This document shows positions 28,351-38,080 of a DNA stretch of 64,000 nt, piece after piece. The DNA comes from Romboutsia_E sp900604535. Its GTDB lineage: Bacteria > Bacillota > Clostridia > Peptostreptococcales > Peptostreptococcaceae. The translations under genes and the position numbers were made by a program. The notes beneath the pieces were generated by a model. The model searched no databases and was not told the DNA's origin. It saw nothing but the letters and a program-made list of their open reading frames with translations. The DNA lies in NCBI RefSeq assembly GCF_900604535.1, contig NZ_UWOT01000017.1, positions 1 through 64,000 on the forward strand, in the 5' to 3' direction. The stretch's first letter is position 1. The number at the start of each line of letters is the position of its first letter.

Positions 28351-30345
28351 ATGAGGAGCAAGCCAAGTTTTAAAATAAATATGCCGGAAATAAATATATA
28401 TATAATAATTATAGGGTTAATGAGTTCTATGTTAATTTTCTATAATTTATATATAGGTTGTTTATTTTTCTTTGGTTTTATATATATAGTCTTTCATAAT
28501 TGGAGAATAGCGAATATTAGAAAAAAAGAATGGACTAAATATATTCAAAACTTATCTTTAGATATAGATGAGACAACCAAAAAGGCTATAATGCATCTTC
28601 CAATACCTCTTTGTATACTTGAATTTGATGGAAGAATATCTTGGTATAATAATAAGTTTTATAAAATGACAGAGTCATCAGATTTATTAGGTGTAAACAT
28701 AGATAGTATAATCAAGAATTTGAATCTTAGAAAAGTATTGAATGAGAATAAAGAATTATACACAGAGGTAACATATAAGGATAGACAATATACGGTAGTT
28801 TATAATGTAATAAAGAATGAACAAGAGAAAAATGCAAAGTATCTTATGATGCTTTATTGGATTGATAAAACTGAATATCTAAATCTAGAAAAAATGTATA
28901 ATGATGAAAAAAATGTTATTATGCTTATTCAAGTTGATGGATATGATGAAGTTTTAAAAAGTACAAGTGAAGAAAATAGACCTTTGATAAACTTAGAAAT
29001 AGAAAAGATGTTAACTTCATTAGAAACAAATACTAATGGTGCTTTAAAAAGAACATCAAAAGATAAGTTTATATTAATTATGAACAAAAAAGAGTTAGAG
29101 GCAATAGAAAATAGCAAGTTTGCTATATTGGATAATATAAGAGATATTAATCATGGAAATGCATTACCTATAACTATTAGTATGGGGGTAGGTATAGATG
29201 GTGAAACTGTAAATGAAAACTTTAAACTAGCAAATGGTGCCCTAGACCTAGCATTAGGTAGGGGTGGAGATCAAGCAGTTATAAAGACAAAAGATAAATT
29301 TGCATTTTATGGTGGTAAGTCTAAAGCTGTTGAAAAAACAACTAAGGTAAAATCAAGATTAATAGGTCATGCTTTGAGAGAAGTTATATTAGGAAGTAGC
29401 CAAGTCTATATAATGGGACACAAATATCCTGATATGGATGCAATGGGATCTGCAGTTGGTATTTACGATATATGTAAGTCTTGTAATAAGTCTGCAAATA
29501 TAGTTTTAGAGTCGTCTAATGAGTCTATAGATGAATTTGTAATGCGTTTAGAAGAAAAAGAGTATTATAAAAATATATTTATAAGCAAAGATGATGCTAT
29601 TAGAAATTGTAATAAAGATACACTAGTAGTAGTTGTTGATACTCATAGACCGAGCTATACTGAATGTCCAGAACTATTAAGTTTAACTAAAAAAATAGTA
29701 GTTATAGACCACCATAGAAGAGGGGTGGAATTTATAAATGATGCAGTACTATTATTCCATGAAATATATGTATCCTCAACATGTGAGATGGTTACAGAGT
29801 TAGTTCAATATATGGAAGGCGATATAAAAATAAATAAAACAACAGCAGAAGGCCTTTTAGCCGGTATAAGTTTAGATACAAAGAATTTTGCATTTAAAAC
29901 AGGTGTTAGAACATTTGAAGCAGCATCTTATCTTAAAAAGGTAGGGGCAGATACTGTAGAAGTTAAAAAATTATTTAACTCAGATGTCCAAGACTTTATA
30001 ACAAAAGCAGATATTATAAAAAATTCAAAAATAATAAATAACAAAATTGCATTAGCATATTCTGATAGAGAAATAGAAAATATAAATGTTGTAATTGCGC
30101 AGGCGGCAGATGAATTATTAAGTGTAAAAGGAATAGAAGCGTCGTTTGTTTTAGGAAGAAAAGATGATACTGTATTTATAAGTGCCAGGTCTTTTGGAAA
30201 TATAAATGTACAGGTACTTATGGAAAAATTAGGTGGAGGTGGACATATGGATATAGCTGGAGCACAGCTTGAAAATATGAGTTTAAACCATGCCTATAAA
30301 ATAGTATATGAAATAATAGAACAATATTTACAGGAGGAAGATTAG
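28351..30345 (+). CDS. gdpP: cyclic-di-AMP phosphodiesterase GdpP
   Basis: 664 residues. Two N-terminal membrane helices (about 11-50) are followed by a PAS-like domain, a degenerate GGDEF domain (LALGRGGDQAVIK) and a DHH-DHHA1 phosphodiesterase. Metal motifs are GHKYPDMDAMGSA, VVVDTHRPS and VVIDHHRRG, and the DHHA1 motif is GGGGHMDIAGAQ. It degrades c-di-AMP at the membrane. The next gene, rplI, begins one base after its stop. Confidence 0.95.
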   Translation: MRSKPSFKINMPEINIYIIIIGLMSSMLIFYNLYIGCLFFFGFIYIVFHNWRIANIRKKEWTKYIQNLSLDIDETTKKAIMHLPIPLCILEFDGRISWYNNKFYKMTESSDLLGVNIDSIIKNLNLRKVLNENKELYTEVTYKDRQYTVVYNVIKNEQEKNAKYLMMLYWIDKTEYLNLEKMYNDEKNVIMLIQVDGYDEVLKSTSEENRPLINLEIEKMLTSLETNTNGALKRTSKDKFILIMNKKELEAIENSKFAILDNIRDINHGNALPITISMGVGIDGETVNENFKLANGALDLALGRGGDQAVIKTKDKFAFYGGKSKAVEKTTKVKSRLIGHALREVILGSSQVYIMGHKYPDMDAMGSAVGIYDICKSCNKSANIVLESSNESIDEFVMRLEEKEYYKNIFISKDDAIRNCNKDTLVVVVDTHRPSYTECPELLSLTKKIVVIDHHRRGVEFINDAVLLFHEIYVSSTCEMVTELVQYMEGDIKINKTTAEGLLAGISLDTKNFAFKTGVRTFEAASYLKKVGADTVEVKKLFNSDVQDFITKADIIKNSKIINNKIALAYSDREIENINVVIAQAADELLSVKGIEASFVLGRKDDTVFISARSFGNINVQVLMEKLGGGGHMDIAGAQLENMSLNHAYKIVYEIIEQYLQEED

Positions 30346-30795
30346 ATGAAAGTTATTTTATTAAAAGATGTAAAGGGAACGGGTAAAAAAGGTGAAGTGA
30401 AAGAAGTAAGTGATGGATATGCAAGAAACTTCTTATTACCTAAAAAAATGGCAGTAGTAGCAGATAATACAGCAGTAAAGGAATTAAATGAAAAGAATAA
30501 AGCAGCAGAAAATAAAGCTCAAAAAGAGTATGAAGCAGCACTAGAATTAGGTAAAAAAATGGAAGAAATGAATATAGTAATATATTCAAAAGCTGGAGAT
30601 GGTGGAAGATTATTTGGGTCAATAACTTCTAAAGATATAGCTGAACAATTAAAAAAACAACATGAAATAGTAGTAGATAAAAGAAAAGTATTATTAAATG
30701 ATCCGATAAGAACATTAGGTTCAATGAATGTTGAAATAAAAATACATCAAAAAGTTACAACTAAAATAAGAGTGGATGTAAGAGAAAAACAATAG
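30346..30795 (+). CDS. rplI: 50S ribosomal protein L9
   Basis: 149 residues: N-terminal domain (MKVILLKDVKGTGKKGEVKE, DGYARNFLLPKKMA), long central helix and C-terminal domain. Placed between gdpP and dnaB as in most Firmicutes. It binds 23S rRNA at the base of the L1 stalk. Confidence 0.97.
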   Translation: MKVILLKDVKGTGKKGEVKEVSDGYARNFLLPKKMAVVADNTAVKELNEKNKAAENKAQKEYEAALELGKKMEEMNIVIYSKAGDGGRLFGSITSKDIAEQLKKQHEIVVDKRKVLLNDPIRTLGSMNVEIKIHQKVTTKIRVDVREKQ

Positions 30796-30818
30796 ATAGT
30801 ATACTTGAGGTGATATAA

Positions 30819-32147
30819 ATGGAAGACGTAACTAGAATACCTCCCCATAGTGTGGAATCAGAACAATCTATACTTGGATCAATATTACTTGATAAAGATG
30901 CAATAATTACAGTGAGTGAGACTATAAGATCAAGTGATTTTTATAAAGAAGCTCATAAGATTATATATGAAAGTATGCTTAAATTAAGTAATAAAAATGA
31001 ACCTATAGATTTAATCACTTTGACAGAAGAATTAAGGAAACAAGGACATCTAGATGATGTTGGAGGAATAAGTTATATAACAAGTCTTTCTACAATAGTA
31101 CCTACAACTTCTAATGTAAAGTATTATGCTGATATAGTAAAAGAAAAATCGGTACTTAGACAGCTTATAAAAGCCTCTAATGATATTATAAATTTAGGTT
31201 ATGAAAATTCTGTAAAAGTAGAAGAAGTATTAGAAAAAGCAGAAAAAAGAATTTTTGATATATCTCAAGAAAAAGCTAGTGATGACTTTAAATCTATAAA
31301 TGAAGTTTTAGTAGATGCTTATGATATGATTGAAAAATTATATACAAATAAAAGTGATGTAACTGGTATAACTACAGGGTTCAAAGATTTAAATAAAAAA
31401 ATAAATGGACTTCAAAGAACAGACTTAATATTAATTGCAGCTCGTCCTGCTATGGGTAAAACTGCATTTTCACTAAATTTAGTACAAAATGCCGCTCTAA
31501 AAGGGGATGCGTCTGTTGCAGTATTTAGCTTAGAAATGTCTAAAGATCAATTAGTACAACGTATGTTAGCAGCTCAGTCACACGTTGAATTAAAGAAGAT
31601 AAAAACGGGAACACTAGATGAAAATGATTGGCCAAGGATAATTGATGCTATGGCAGTTTTATCTAATGCAAATATACACATAGATGATACTCCTGGAATA
31701 AAAATATCAGAACTACGATCTAAGTGTAGAAAATTAAAAATAGAAAAAGGATTAGATTTAATACTTATAGACTATCTTCAGCTTATGGAAGGTGAAGGTA
31801 ATAATGAAAGTAGACAACAGGAGATAGCAAAGATATCTAGATCATTAAAAATAATAGCGAAGGAGCTTAACTGTCCAGTTGTTGCTCTTTCTCAGTTATC
31901 TCGTGCTCCAGAACAAAGAGCAGATCATAGACCTATGTTATCAGATTTAAGAGAATCAGGTTCTATAGAACAAGATGCGGATATAGTTATGTTTTTATAT
32001 AGAGATGAATATTATCATCCTGATTCAGAAAGTAAAAATATTGGAGAAGTACTAATAGCTAAAAATAGACACGGTGAAACTGGGTCTGTTGAATTAGTTT
32101 GGTTAGGTGAAGTTCAAAAGTTTGCAGATAAAGCTAGGGATATGTAA
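30819..32147 (+). CDS. dnaB: replicative DNA helicase DnaB
   Basis: 442 residues. The N-terminal helical domain starts IPPHSVESEQSILGSILLD. The RecA-like C-terminal domain has Walker A ARPAMGKTA (about 208-216) and Walker B LDLILIDYLQLM, with the DnaB motif SQLSRAPEQR. It is the hexameric fork helicase (DnaC in B. subtilis). The probable loader is the minus-strand pair at 41243-43293. Confidence 0.97.
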   Translation: MEDVTRIPPHSVESEQSILGSILLDKDAIITVSETIRSSDFYKEAHKIIYESMLKLSNKNEPIDLITLTEELRKQGHLDDVGGISYITSLSTIVPTTSNVKYYADIVKEKSVLRQLIKASNDIINLGYENSVKVEEVLEKAEKRIFDISQEKASDDFKSINEVLVDAYDMIEKLYTNKSDVTGITTGFKDLNKKINGLQRTDLILIAARPAMGKTAFSLNLVQNAALKGDASVAVFSLEMSKDQLVQRMLAAQSHVELKKIKTGTLDENDWPRIIDAMAVLSNANIHIDDTPGIKISELRSKCRKLKIEKGLDLILIDYLQLMEGEGNNESRQQEIAKISRSLKIIAKELNCPVVALSQLSRAPEQRADHRPMLSDLRESGSIEQDADIVMFLYRDEYYHPDSESKNIGEVLIAKNRHGETGSVELVWLGEVQKFADKARDM

Positions 32148-32156
32148 TATTAATAA

Positions 32157-32400
32157 GTATCCACAGAACAAATTTTCTATAAAATATATATAATGTGGAT
32201 ATTTATATTAAAATATCCATAAATATTGAAAAATAGACGAAATATTATCCACATTATCCACAGAATGTATGTTGATAACTAAGAAAAGCTGTGTAAAAGT
32301 AAATTTTTCACTTTTACACAGCTTTTAGTGTTTATAAATGTAAATTAGTTAATAGGGAAAATGTGTTGAATATAAGTCTTAATATATATATATATCCACA
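32157..32400. other. DnaA-box cluster between dnaB and purA
   Basis: Within the gene-free 32148-32589 interval there are two perfect abutting TTATCCACA boxes (32245-32253 and 32254-32262). One-mismatch boxes lie at 32157-32165, 32194-32202, 32270-32278 and 32392-32400. The dnaB terminator lies inside the cluster. The rest of the interval is AT-rich with no gene seen. Confidence 0.7.
32284..32326. terminator. dnaB terminator
   Basis: Perfect 17-bp stem AAAAGCTGTGTAAAAGT / ACTTTTACACAGCTTTT with a 9-base loop. Confidence 0.85.
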
Positions 32401-32589
32401 AATTTGATATATAAACATTTATATTAAAATAGATTAAGTGAAATAATAATTAAAGTATCAATATTATATCATTTATTTTGAAAATACATATTAAAAAAAT
32501 GTAGTAGACAAAAAGGTTTGAAAATGCATCGAATATTTGATAGAATAAATAGGTAGAGCGTTCGAAAAAATGAAATAGAGGTGAAGTTC

Positions 32590-33879
32590 ATGAAAACAGT
32601 CGCAGTTGTAGGATCTCAATGGGGAGATGAAGGAAAAGGTAAAGTAATAGACTATCTTGCTACACAAGCTGATGTAGTAATAAGAGGTCAAGGTGGAAAT
32701 AATGCTGGGCATACATTAGTTGTAGAAGGTAAAAAATTTGCTTTACGTTTAATACCATCAGGTATATTAAACTCAAATACTATAAACGTAATAGGGAACG
32801 GAATAGTTTTTGACCCAAAAGGGTTCTTGGAAGAGATAGAAATGCTTAATAGCAATGATATAGATACTAGTAATATAAAAATAAGTGATAGAGCTCATGT
32901 TGTATTCCCTTATCATAAAGAACTAGATGCTTTAGCTGAAGAGGCTAGAGGAGATAATAAAATAGGTACTACTAAAAAAGGGATAGGTCCTTGTTACATG
33001 GATAAGACAGAGAGATCTGGTATTAGAATATGTGATTTAATGGATAAGGATATTTTTGCTAAAAAATTAGAAGCTCAAGTAAATGCAAAAAATAAATTAG
33101 TTATAGGCGTTTATGGAAAAGAAGCTATGTTCAATTTTGAAGAAATATATAATGAATATCTTGAATATGCTGAAAAAATAAGAAACTATGTAGCAGATAC
33201 TTCTGTTATTGTTTATGATGCAATAAAAGCAGGTAAAAGAGTACTATTTGAAGGAGCACAAGGAACTTTATTAGACTTAGATTTAGGAACTTATCCATAT
33301 GTTACGTCATCTCATCCTATATCAGGAGGATTTGCTGTAGGAGCTGGTGTTGGACCTAATATGATAAAAGATGTAGTTGGTATAGTTAAAGCTTATACTA
33401 CAAGAGTTGGAGAAGGGCCATTCGTTACAGAGTTAGATAATGAAATTGGAGAAAGAATAAGAGTACAAGGACATGAATTTGGAACTGTAACAGGAAGAGC
33501 AAGAAGATGTGGTTGGTTTGACTCAGTTATAGTAAAATATGCTGCTAGAGTAAACGGACTAACTAGTATATCTTTCATGCTTTTAGATGTACTGACAGGA
33601 TTTGATAAAATCAATATATGTACAGCATACAAAATGGGAGATAAAATAATAAATGATTTCCCAGCATCATTAGAAGATTTAGCTAAATGTGAGCCAGTGT
33701 ACGAAGAATTAGATGGTTGGCATGAAGATATAACTAACGTAGAGAAGTTTGAAGATCTTCCTGAAAATGCTAAAAAATATATAGCTAGAATAGAAGAATT
33801 AGTTGGAGTTAATGTAGATATGGTTTCAGTAGGACCAAATAGAGCTCAAACTATAATAAGAAAAAATATATTTGCATAA
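32590..33879 (+). CDS. purA: adenylosuccinate synthetase
   Basis: 429 residues. It joins aspartate to IMP using GTP, the first committed step to AMP. The N-terminal GTP site is VVGSQWGDEGKGKVIDYLA, and the family motifs GGNNAGHT and GPCYMDK are present, with the C-terminal VSVGPNRAQTI. The ATG at 32590 follows GAGGTG by 6 bases. An upstream in-frame GTG (32581) overlaps that site and is rejected. Confidence 0.97.
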   Translation: MKTVAVVGSQWGDEGKGKVIDYLATQADVVIRGQGGNNAGHTLVVEGKKFALRLIPSGILNSNTINVIGNGIVFDPKGFLEEIEMLNSNDIDTSNIKISDRAHVVFPYHKELDALAEEARGDNKIGTTKKGIGPCYMDKTERSGIRICDLMDKDIFAKKLEAQVNAKNKLVIGVYGKEAMFNFEEIYNEYLEYAEKIRNYVADTSVIVYDAIKAGKRVLFEGAQGTLLDLDLGTYPYVTSSHPISGGFAVGAGVGPNMIKDVVGIVKAYTTRVGEGPFVTELDNEIGERIRVQGHEFGTVTGRARRCGWFDSVIVKYAARVNGLTSISFMLLDVLTGFDKINICTAYKMGDKIINDFPASLEDLAKCEPVYEELDGWHEDITNVEKFEDLPENAKKYIARIEELVGVNVDMVSVGPNRAQTIIRKNIFA

Positions 33880-33898
33880 TAGCATAATTTATAAATAA

Positions 33899-33942
33899 AA
33901 GGGGCTTTATCAGAGTAAAATATTCTGATAAAGCTCTTTTTG
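33899..33942 (+). terminator. terminator after purA
   Basis: GGGGCTTTATCAGA / TCTGATAAAGCTCTTTTT hairpin. Confidence 0.9.
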
Positions 33943-34056
33943 TTTAGGTTTAGATAATAAATGATATAAATATATCCTAAGCATGATAGTTATTACTAAT
34001 AAATGTCAGAAAATGTTGAAAAATATCAAAAAAAATAAAAATATGATTAAAATATA

Positions 34057-34115
34057 TTGACTAATACAAAAAAGAAGATATAATAAAGATACAAATATAA
34101 TGATAGTGATTATCA
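34057..34115 (+). promoter_or_regulatory. Fur-controlled promoter of the iron ABC operon
   Basis: TTGACT (34057-34062), 16-base spacer, TATAAT (34079-34084). Just downstream lies TGATAGT-G-ATTATCA (34101-34115), which matches the 7-1-7 Fur box TGATAATNATTATCA at all but one position. It would block transcription when iron is plentiful. Confidence 0.8.
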
Positions 34116-34176
34116 TTAGCTAAAAATGATGATAGAATATATACAGATTATAAGAATATAAAGGAAAGGGTAGAAA

Positions 34177-35115
34177 ATGAGAAAAAGAAAATCTATAGCA
34201 TTACTTACGGTAGCAGCACTATCTATCGGAATATTAACAGGATGCTCAAGTAATAATGATTCAAATAATGCAAAAGAAGAAACTAGAGTTGTAAACTCTG
34301 TAAAAGGTGAAGTAGAAATACCTTCTAACCCAGAACGTATAGTAGATATTTCTGGAAGTAGTGAAGAATTAGCTATATTAGGACATGTTCCAGTAGCTAC
34401 AGCGAATGTAGATTCATACGCTACAGATAGTATACCTTCATACATGGAAGATAAATTAGGAGATGCAACAGTAGTTGGACACTCTATGATGGAAACTATG
34501 GATGTTGAAGCTATAATAGCAGCAGAACCAGACTTAATAATAATGGCAGAAAGACAAGAGCCAATATATGAAGAATTATCAGAAATAGCTCCAGTAGTTA
34601 TGATAGAAGATTTATCTAATGATTGGGAAGCTAAATTATTAGGAATAGCAGAATTATTTGATCAAAAAGATGAAGCTCAAAAATGGTTAGATGCTTATTA
34701 TGAAAAAGCAGAGTCTTTAGGAAATGAAATAAAAGAATCAAATGGTGAACAAACTTATGTTGCAGTTTTAGCAACTTCGGGGCAATTTATGGTATTTAGT
34801 GAAGGTGGAATAGGAACAATAATAAATACTGATATGGGACTTAGTAAACCTGAAAATATGCCTGCTCAAGATAGTATAACATTACCAACAGTTTCGATTG
34901 AAGGATTAGCTGAGATAGATGCGGATCACATAGTTGTTATAGCTGATGCATCAGAAAAGGCAAACTTAGAATCAAGTTCAGTTTGGTCTGAAATAAGAGC
35001 TGTAAAAGATGGAAATGTAACTATACTAGATGCAAGTCCATACTTCTCTCAAGCTTATAATCCAATAGGAAGAGAGTTATTATTAGAACAATTAAAAGAT
35101 GAATTAATAAAATAA
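34177..35115 (+). CDS. iron-complex ABC transporter, substrate-binding lipoprotein
   Basis: 312 residues. The lipoprotein signal (MRKRKSIALLTVAALSIGIL) ends in lipobox LTGC, so the mature protein begins at the cysteine and is membrane-anchored. The body is the PF01497 type of FhuD/FepB-like siderophore or heme binders (PERIVDISGSSEELAILGHV; AEPDLIIMAERQEPIYEEL). A Fur box lies upstream, and the permease genes follow. Ligand is not predicted from sequence. Confidence 0.92.
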   Translation: MRKRKSIALLTVAALSIGILTGCSSNNDSNNAKEETRVVNSVKGEVEIPSNPERIVDISGSSEELAILGHVPVATANVDSYATDSIPSYMEDKLGDATVVGHSMMETMDVEAIIAAEPDLIIMAERQEPIYEELSEIAPVVMIEDLSNDWEAKLLGIAELFDQKDEAQKWLDAYYEKAESLGNEIKESNGEQTYVAVLATSGQFMVFSEGGIGTIINTDMGLSKPENMPAQDSITLPTVSIEGLAEIDADHIVVIADASEKANLESSSVWSEIRAVKDGNVTILDASPYFSQAYNPIGRELLLEQLKDELIK

Positions 35116-35120
35116 TATAA

Positions 35121-35164
35121 TTAAGTAGGTGTATAAAATAGGTTTATTTTTGCACCTACTATTT
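35121..35164 (+). terminator. weak hairpin between binding protein and permease genes
   Basis: AGTAGGTG / CACCTACT stem with a long loop and a short T-run. It may lower expression of the permease genes relative to the binding protein. Confidence 0.5.
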
Positions 35165-35212
35165 CCGTTTCTATAGAAAATGTGTAATTTACCAATTTAA
35201 GGAGGGTATAAG

Positions 35213-36226
35213 ATGGGTAGATCTAAAAAAAGAACTAAAACTTATTTGTTAATGATAATCGGAATAATACTTCTTATAGTTGGTATAGGTTTATCAGTTT
35301 CAATTGGTGCAAAAAATATTGATATTAAAACAATAGTTCAAAGTTTGTTTAGTAGTGAAGTAAACTTAAGTAATAAAATAATTACAGATGTTAGAATTCC
35401 AAGAGCGCTTGCAGCTGCTTTGGTCGGAGGTTTTTTAGCAGTTTCAGGAGCAATAATGCAAGGAATTACAAGAAACCCAATTGCAGAGCCTTCTGTAATG
35501 GGTATAACTCAAGGTGCGACATTTACAATAGCAATAGCATTTGTATTACAAAAGATATTTCCAGACTTAATTATAAATAGTTTTGTATTAATGATATTTG
35601 CATTCTTAGGCGCAAGTATAAGTGGTTTATTAGTTTATTTTGTAAGTTCTAGGTCAGCTAGAAAAGTAGATCCAGTTAAATTAGCTTTAGCAGGTACAGC
35701 GCTAGGTACACTATTGATATCGTTAGCAACAGGAATAGCTATGTACTTTAATTTATCTCAACAACTAAGCTTTTGGATATCTGGAGGATTAATAAGTGCT
35801 AAATGGCAAGGTGTTAATTTACTATTAATAGTAGGAGGAATAGGACTTGTAGGAGCAATGTTTATGGCACCTAAAATAACGATTTTAAGTTTAGGTGAAG
35901 ATGTTGCTATAGGATTAGGTCAAAATACAAACTTAGTTAGACTTATATGTTTATTAATAGTTATATTATTAACTGGAGCATCGGTTTCAGTTGCAGGAAA
36001 CATTATATTTGTAGGCCTTATAGTACCTCAAATTGTAAAGTCTATTGTTGGTTCTGATTATAAATACATAATACCAGCATCAATGATATTAGGAGCTGTA
36101 TTATTAGTATATAGTGATATTATAGCTAGGATGATAAACCCACCATATGAAACACCAATTGGCTCATTAACTGCTTTATTAGGTGTTCCAATGTTTATAT
36201 ACCTTGTAAGAAAGGAAAATAAATAA
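35213..36226 (+). CDS. iron-complex ABC transporter permease (FecCD family)
   Basis: 337 residues with roughly ten membrane helices. FecCD signatures are VRIPRALAAALVGGFLAVSG and GAIMQGITRNPIAEPSVMG near residues 60-100. It is half of a permease heterodimer with the following gene, and its stop is immediately followed by the next ATG. Confidence 0.93.
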   Translation: MGRSKKRTKTYLLMIIGIILLIVGIGLSVSIGAKNIDIKTIVQSLFSSEVNLSNKIITDVRIPRALAAALVGGFLAVSGAIMQGITRNPIAEPSVMGITQGATFTIAIAFVLQKIFPDLIINSFVLMIFAFLGASISGLLVYFVSSRSARKVDPVKLALAGTALGTLLISLATGIAMYFNLSQQLSFWISGGLISAKWQGVNLLLIVGGIGLVGAMFMAPKITILSLGEDVAIGLGQNTNLVRLICLLIVILLTGASVSVAGNIIFVGLIVPQIVKSIVGSDYKYIIPASMILGAVLLVYSDIIARMINPPYETPIGSLTALLGVPMFIYLVRKENK

Positions 36227-37243
36227 ATGATAGATGTAAAAAAAGATAAAAAATTTATATATACAATAGGAATTATAACTTCTTTAATAATAATTACATT
36301 TTTAGTAAGTTTAAATATGGGATCTTTAAAAATTGGAGTTATAGATGTGATAAAAACTTTTTTAGGGCAAGGTTCAAGGGCGCATGAAATAGCTTTATTT
36401 AGATTGAGATTGCCTAGGATAGTAATTGGAATTCTTATAGGAACTGCTCTTGCAGTAGCAGGTGCAATACTCCAAGGTGTAACTAAAAATGACTTGGCCG
36501 ACTCTGGTATATTAGGGATAAACTCTGGAGCCTCATTATTTGTAGTTGCATATATATATTTTATGAATGGGAATGTATATGATGGTGTTAGTAATTTCAC
36601 AGTATTTACAATGCCAATAGTAGCATTGTCTGGTGCTTTATTTGGAGCATTCTTAATATACATTCTTGCATGGAAAAATGGTATTAATTCATCAATGCTA
36701 TTGTTAGTAGGTATTGGTATAAATACTGCATTTACATCTTTACTTACGATATTCCAACTTAAATTTACTACACAAGAGTTCAATAGAGTATTAGCTTGGA
36801 CATCAGGAAGTATATGGGGAACAAATTGGAAGTATGTAATGGCTGTTTTACCATTTATATTAATATTTATGGGGATTACACTTTATAAATCTAGATATTT
36901 AGATATATTAAATTTGGGGGATGAAGTTGCTACCGGATTAGGTGCAGATGTTGAGAAGGAAAGAAGAAGATTAATAATATATGCAGTTATTTTAGCTGGT
37001 GTTGCTACATCTGTAGCAGGTAGTATAGCATTTTTAGGACTAGTATCTCCTCATATAGCTAGAAGATTAGTAGGTCCAAAACATAAAAGGTTAATACCAA
37101 CATCTGCTCTTATAGGAGCATTAATTTTATTAATAGCAGATACTATATCTAGAAACTTATTGGCTCCTATGGAGATACCAGTAGGAATAGTTATTTCAAT
37201 AATAGGAGTTCCTTATTTTATATACTTAATGTTAGCTGATTAA
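36227..37243 (+). CDS. iron-complex ABC transporter permease (FecCD family)
   Basis: 338 residues, paralogue of the previous gene (RLPRIVIGILIGTALAVAGA; LQGVTKNDLADSGILG). About ten membrane helices, with a basic cytoplasmic loop GADVEKERRRL, the likely coupling loop that contacts the ATPase. No gap to the upstream gene. Confidence 0.93.
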   Translation: MIDVKKDKKFIYTIGIITSLIIITFLVSLNMGSLKIGVIDVIKTFLGQGSRAHEIALFRLRLPRIVIGILIGTALAVAGAILQGVTKNDLADSGILGINSGASLFVVAYIYFMNGNVYDGVSNFTVFTMPIVALSGALFGAFLIYILAWKNGINSSMLLLVGIGINTAFTSLLTIFQLKFTTQEFNRVLAWTSGSIWGTNWKYVMAVLPFILIFMGITLYKSRYLDILNLGDEVATGLGADVEKERRRLIIYAVILAGVATSVAGSIAFLGLVSPHIARRLVGPKHKRLIPTSALIGALILLIADTISRNLLAPMEIPVGIVISIIGVPYFIYLMLAD

Positions 37244-37285
37244 ACTTGAAAATATAATTACCTTTAATACGGAGGAAGTAGTAAT

Positions 37286-38071
37286 ATGTCTTGTATAGAA
37301 ACTAAAGATTTAAATATATCATATGGAAGCTTAGATATTGTTAAAGATTTAAGTCTAAGTATTCCAAAAGGAAAAATAACAACAATAATAGGAGCTAATG
37401 GTTGTGGAAAATCAACAATATTAAAGACTGTTGCGAGAATTTTACAACCTAAAAGCGGAAACATTTATATAAATGGAAAAGATATAAATAGTCAAAAAAC
37501 AAAAGATCTTGCTAAGGTGATGGCAGTTTTACCACAAAGTCCACAAGCTCCAAGTGGATTGACTGTAGAGGAATTAATAGCATACGGGAGATTCCCTCAT
37601 CAAAGCGGTTTTGGAAAATTAAAAAAAGAGGATAATAATATAATAGATTGGGCATTAGAAGTTACTGGTATATCAGAATTTAGAGATAGACAAATAGAAG
37701 CACTATCAGGAGGACAAAGACAAAGAGCGTGGATAGCAATGGCTCTAGCACAAGAAACTGATATACTTGTTCTTGATGAACCTACAACATACTTAGATTT
37801 AGCGCATCAACTAGAGGTATTAAATCTATTAGAAGAATTAAATAAAAAACAAGGTACAACTATAGTAATGGTAATACATGAGCTTAATAATGCAGCTAGG
37901 TTTGCAGATCATATGATAGGAGTCAAGAAAGGTCAAATAGTATGTGAAGGAAATGCACATGATGTTATGACTAAAGAAAACTTAAAAGAATTATTTAATA
38001 TAGATGCAGAGATAGTATCAGATCCTAGAAATAATAAACCAGTATGTATAACTTATGACATGGTTAAATAA
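37286..38071 (+). CDS. iron-complex ABC transporter ATP-binding protein
   Basis: 261-residue FhuC/FepC-like ATPase. Walker A is GANGCGKST, the signature LSGGQRQRAW and Walker B ILVLDEPTTYLD, then the switch His in VIHELNNAARF. It completes the binding protein, two permeases and ATPase set. The MATE gene starts 9 bases later. Confidence 0.95.
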   Translation: MSCIETKDLNISYGSLDIVKDLSLSIPKGKITTIIGANGCGKSTILKTVARILQPKSGNIYINGKDINSQKTKDLAKVMAVLPQSPQAPSGLTVEELIAYGRFPHQSGFGKLKKEDNNIIDWALEVTGISEFRDRQIEALSGGQRQRAWIAMALAQETDILVLDEPTTYLDLAHQLEVLNLLEELNKKQGTTIVMVIHELNNAARFADHMIGVKKGQIVCEGNAHDVMTKENLKELFNIDAEIVSDPRNNKPVCITYDMVK

Positions 38072-38080
38072 GGTGATAAA

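Noticed and set aside
32540..32575. PurR-box-like GCGTTCGAAAAA ahead of purA
   Set aside because: Only half of the expected paired boxes is present, and AT-rich matches are common, so it is not called.
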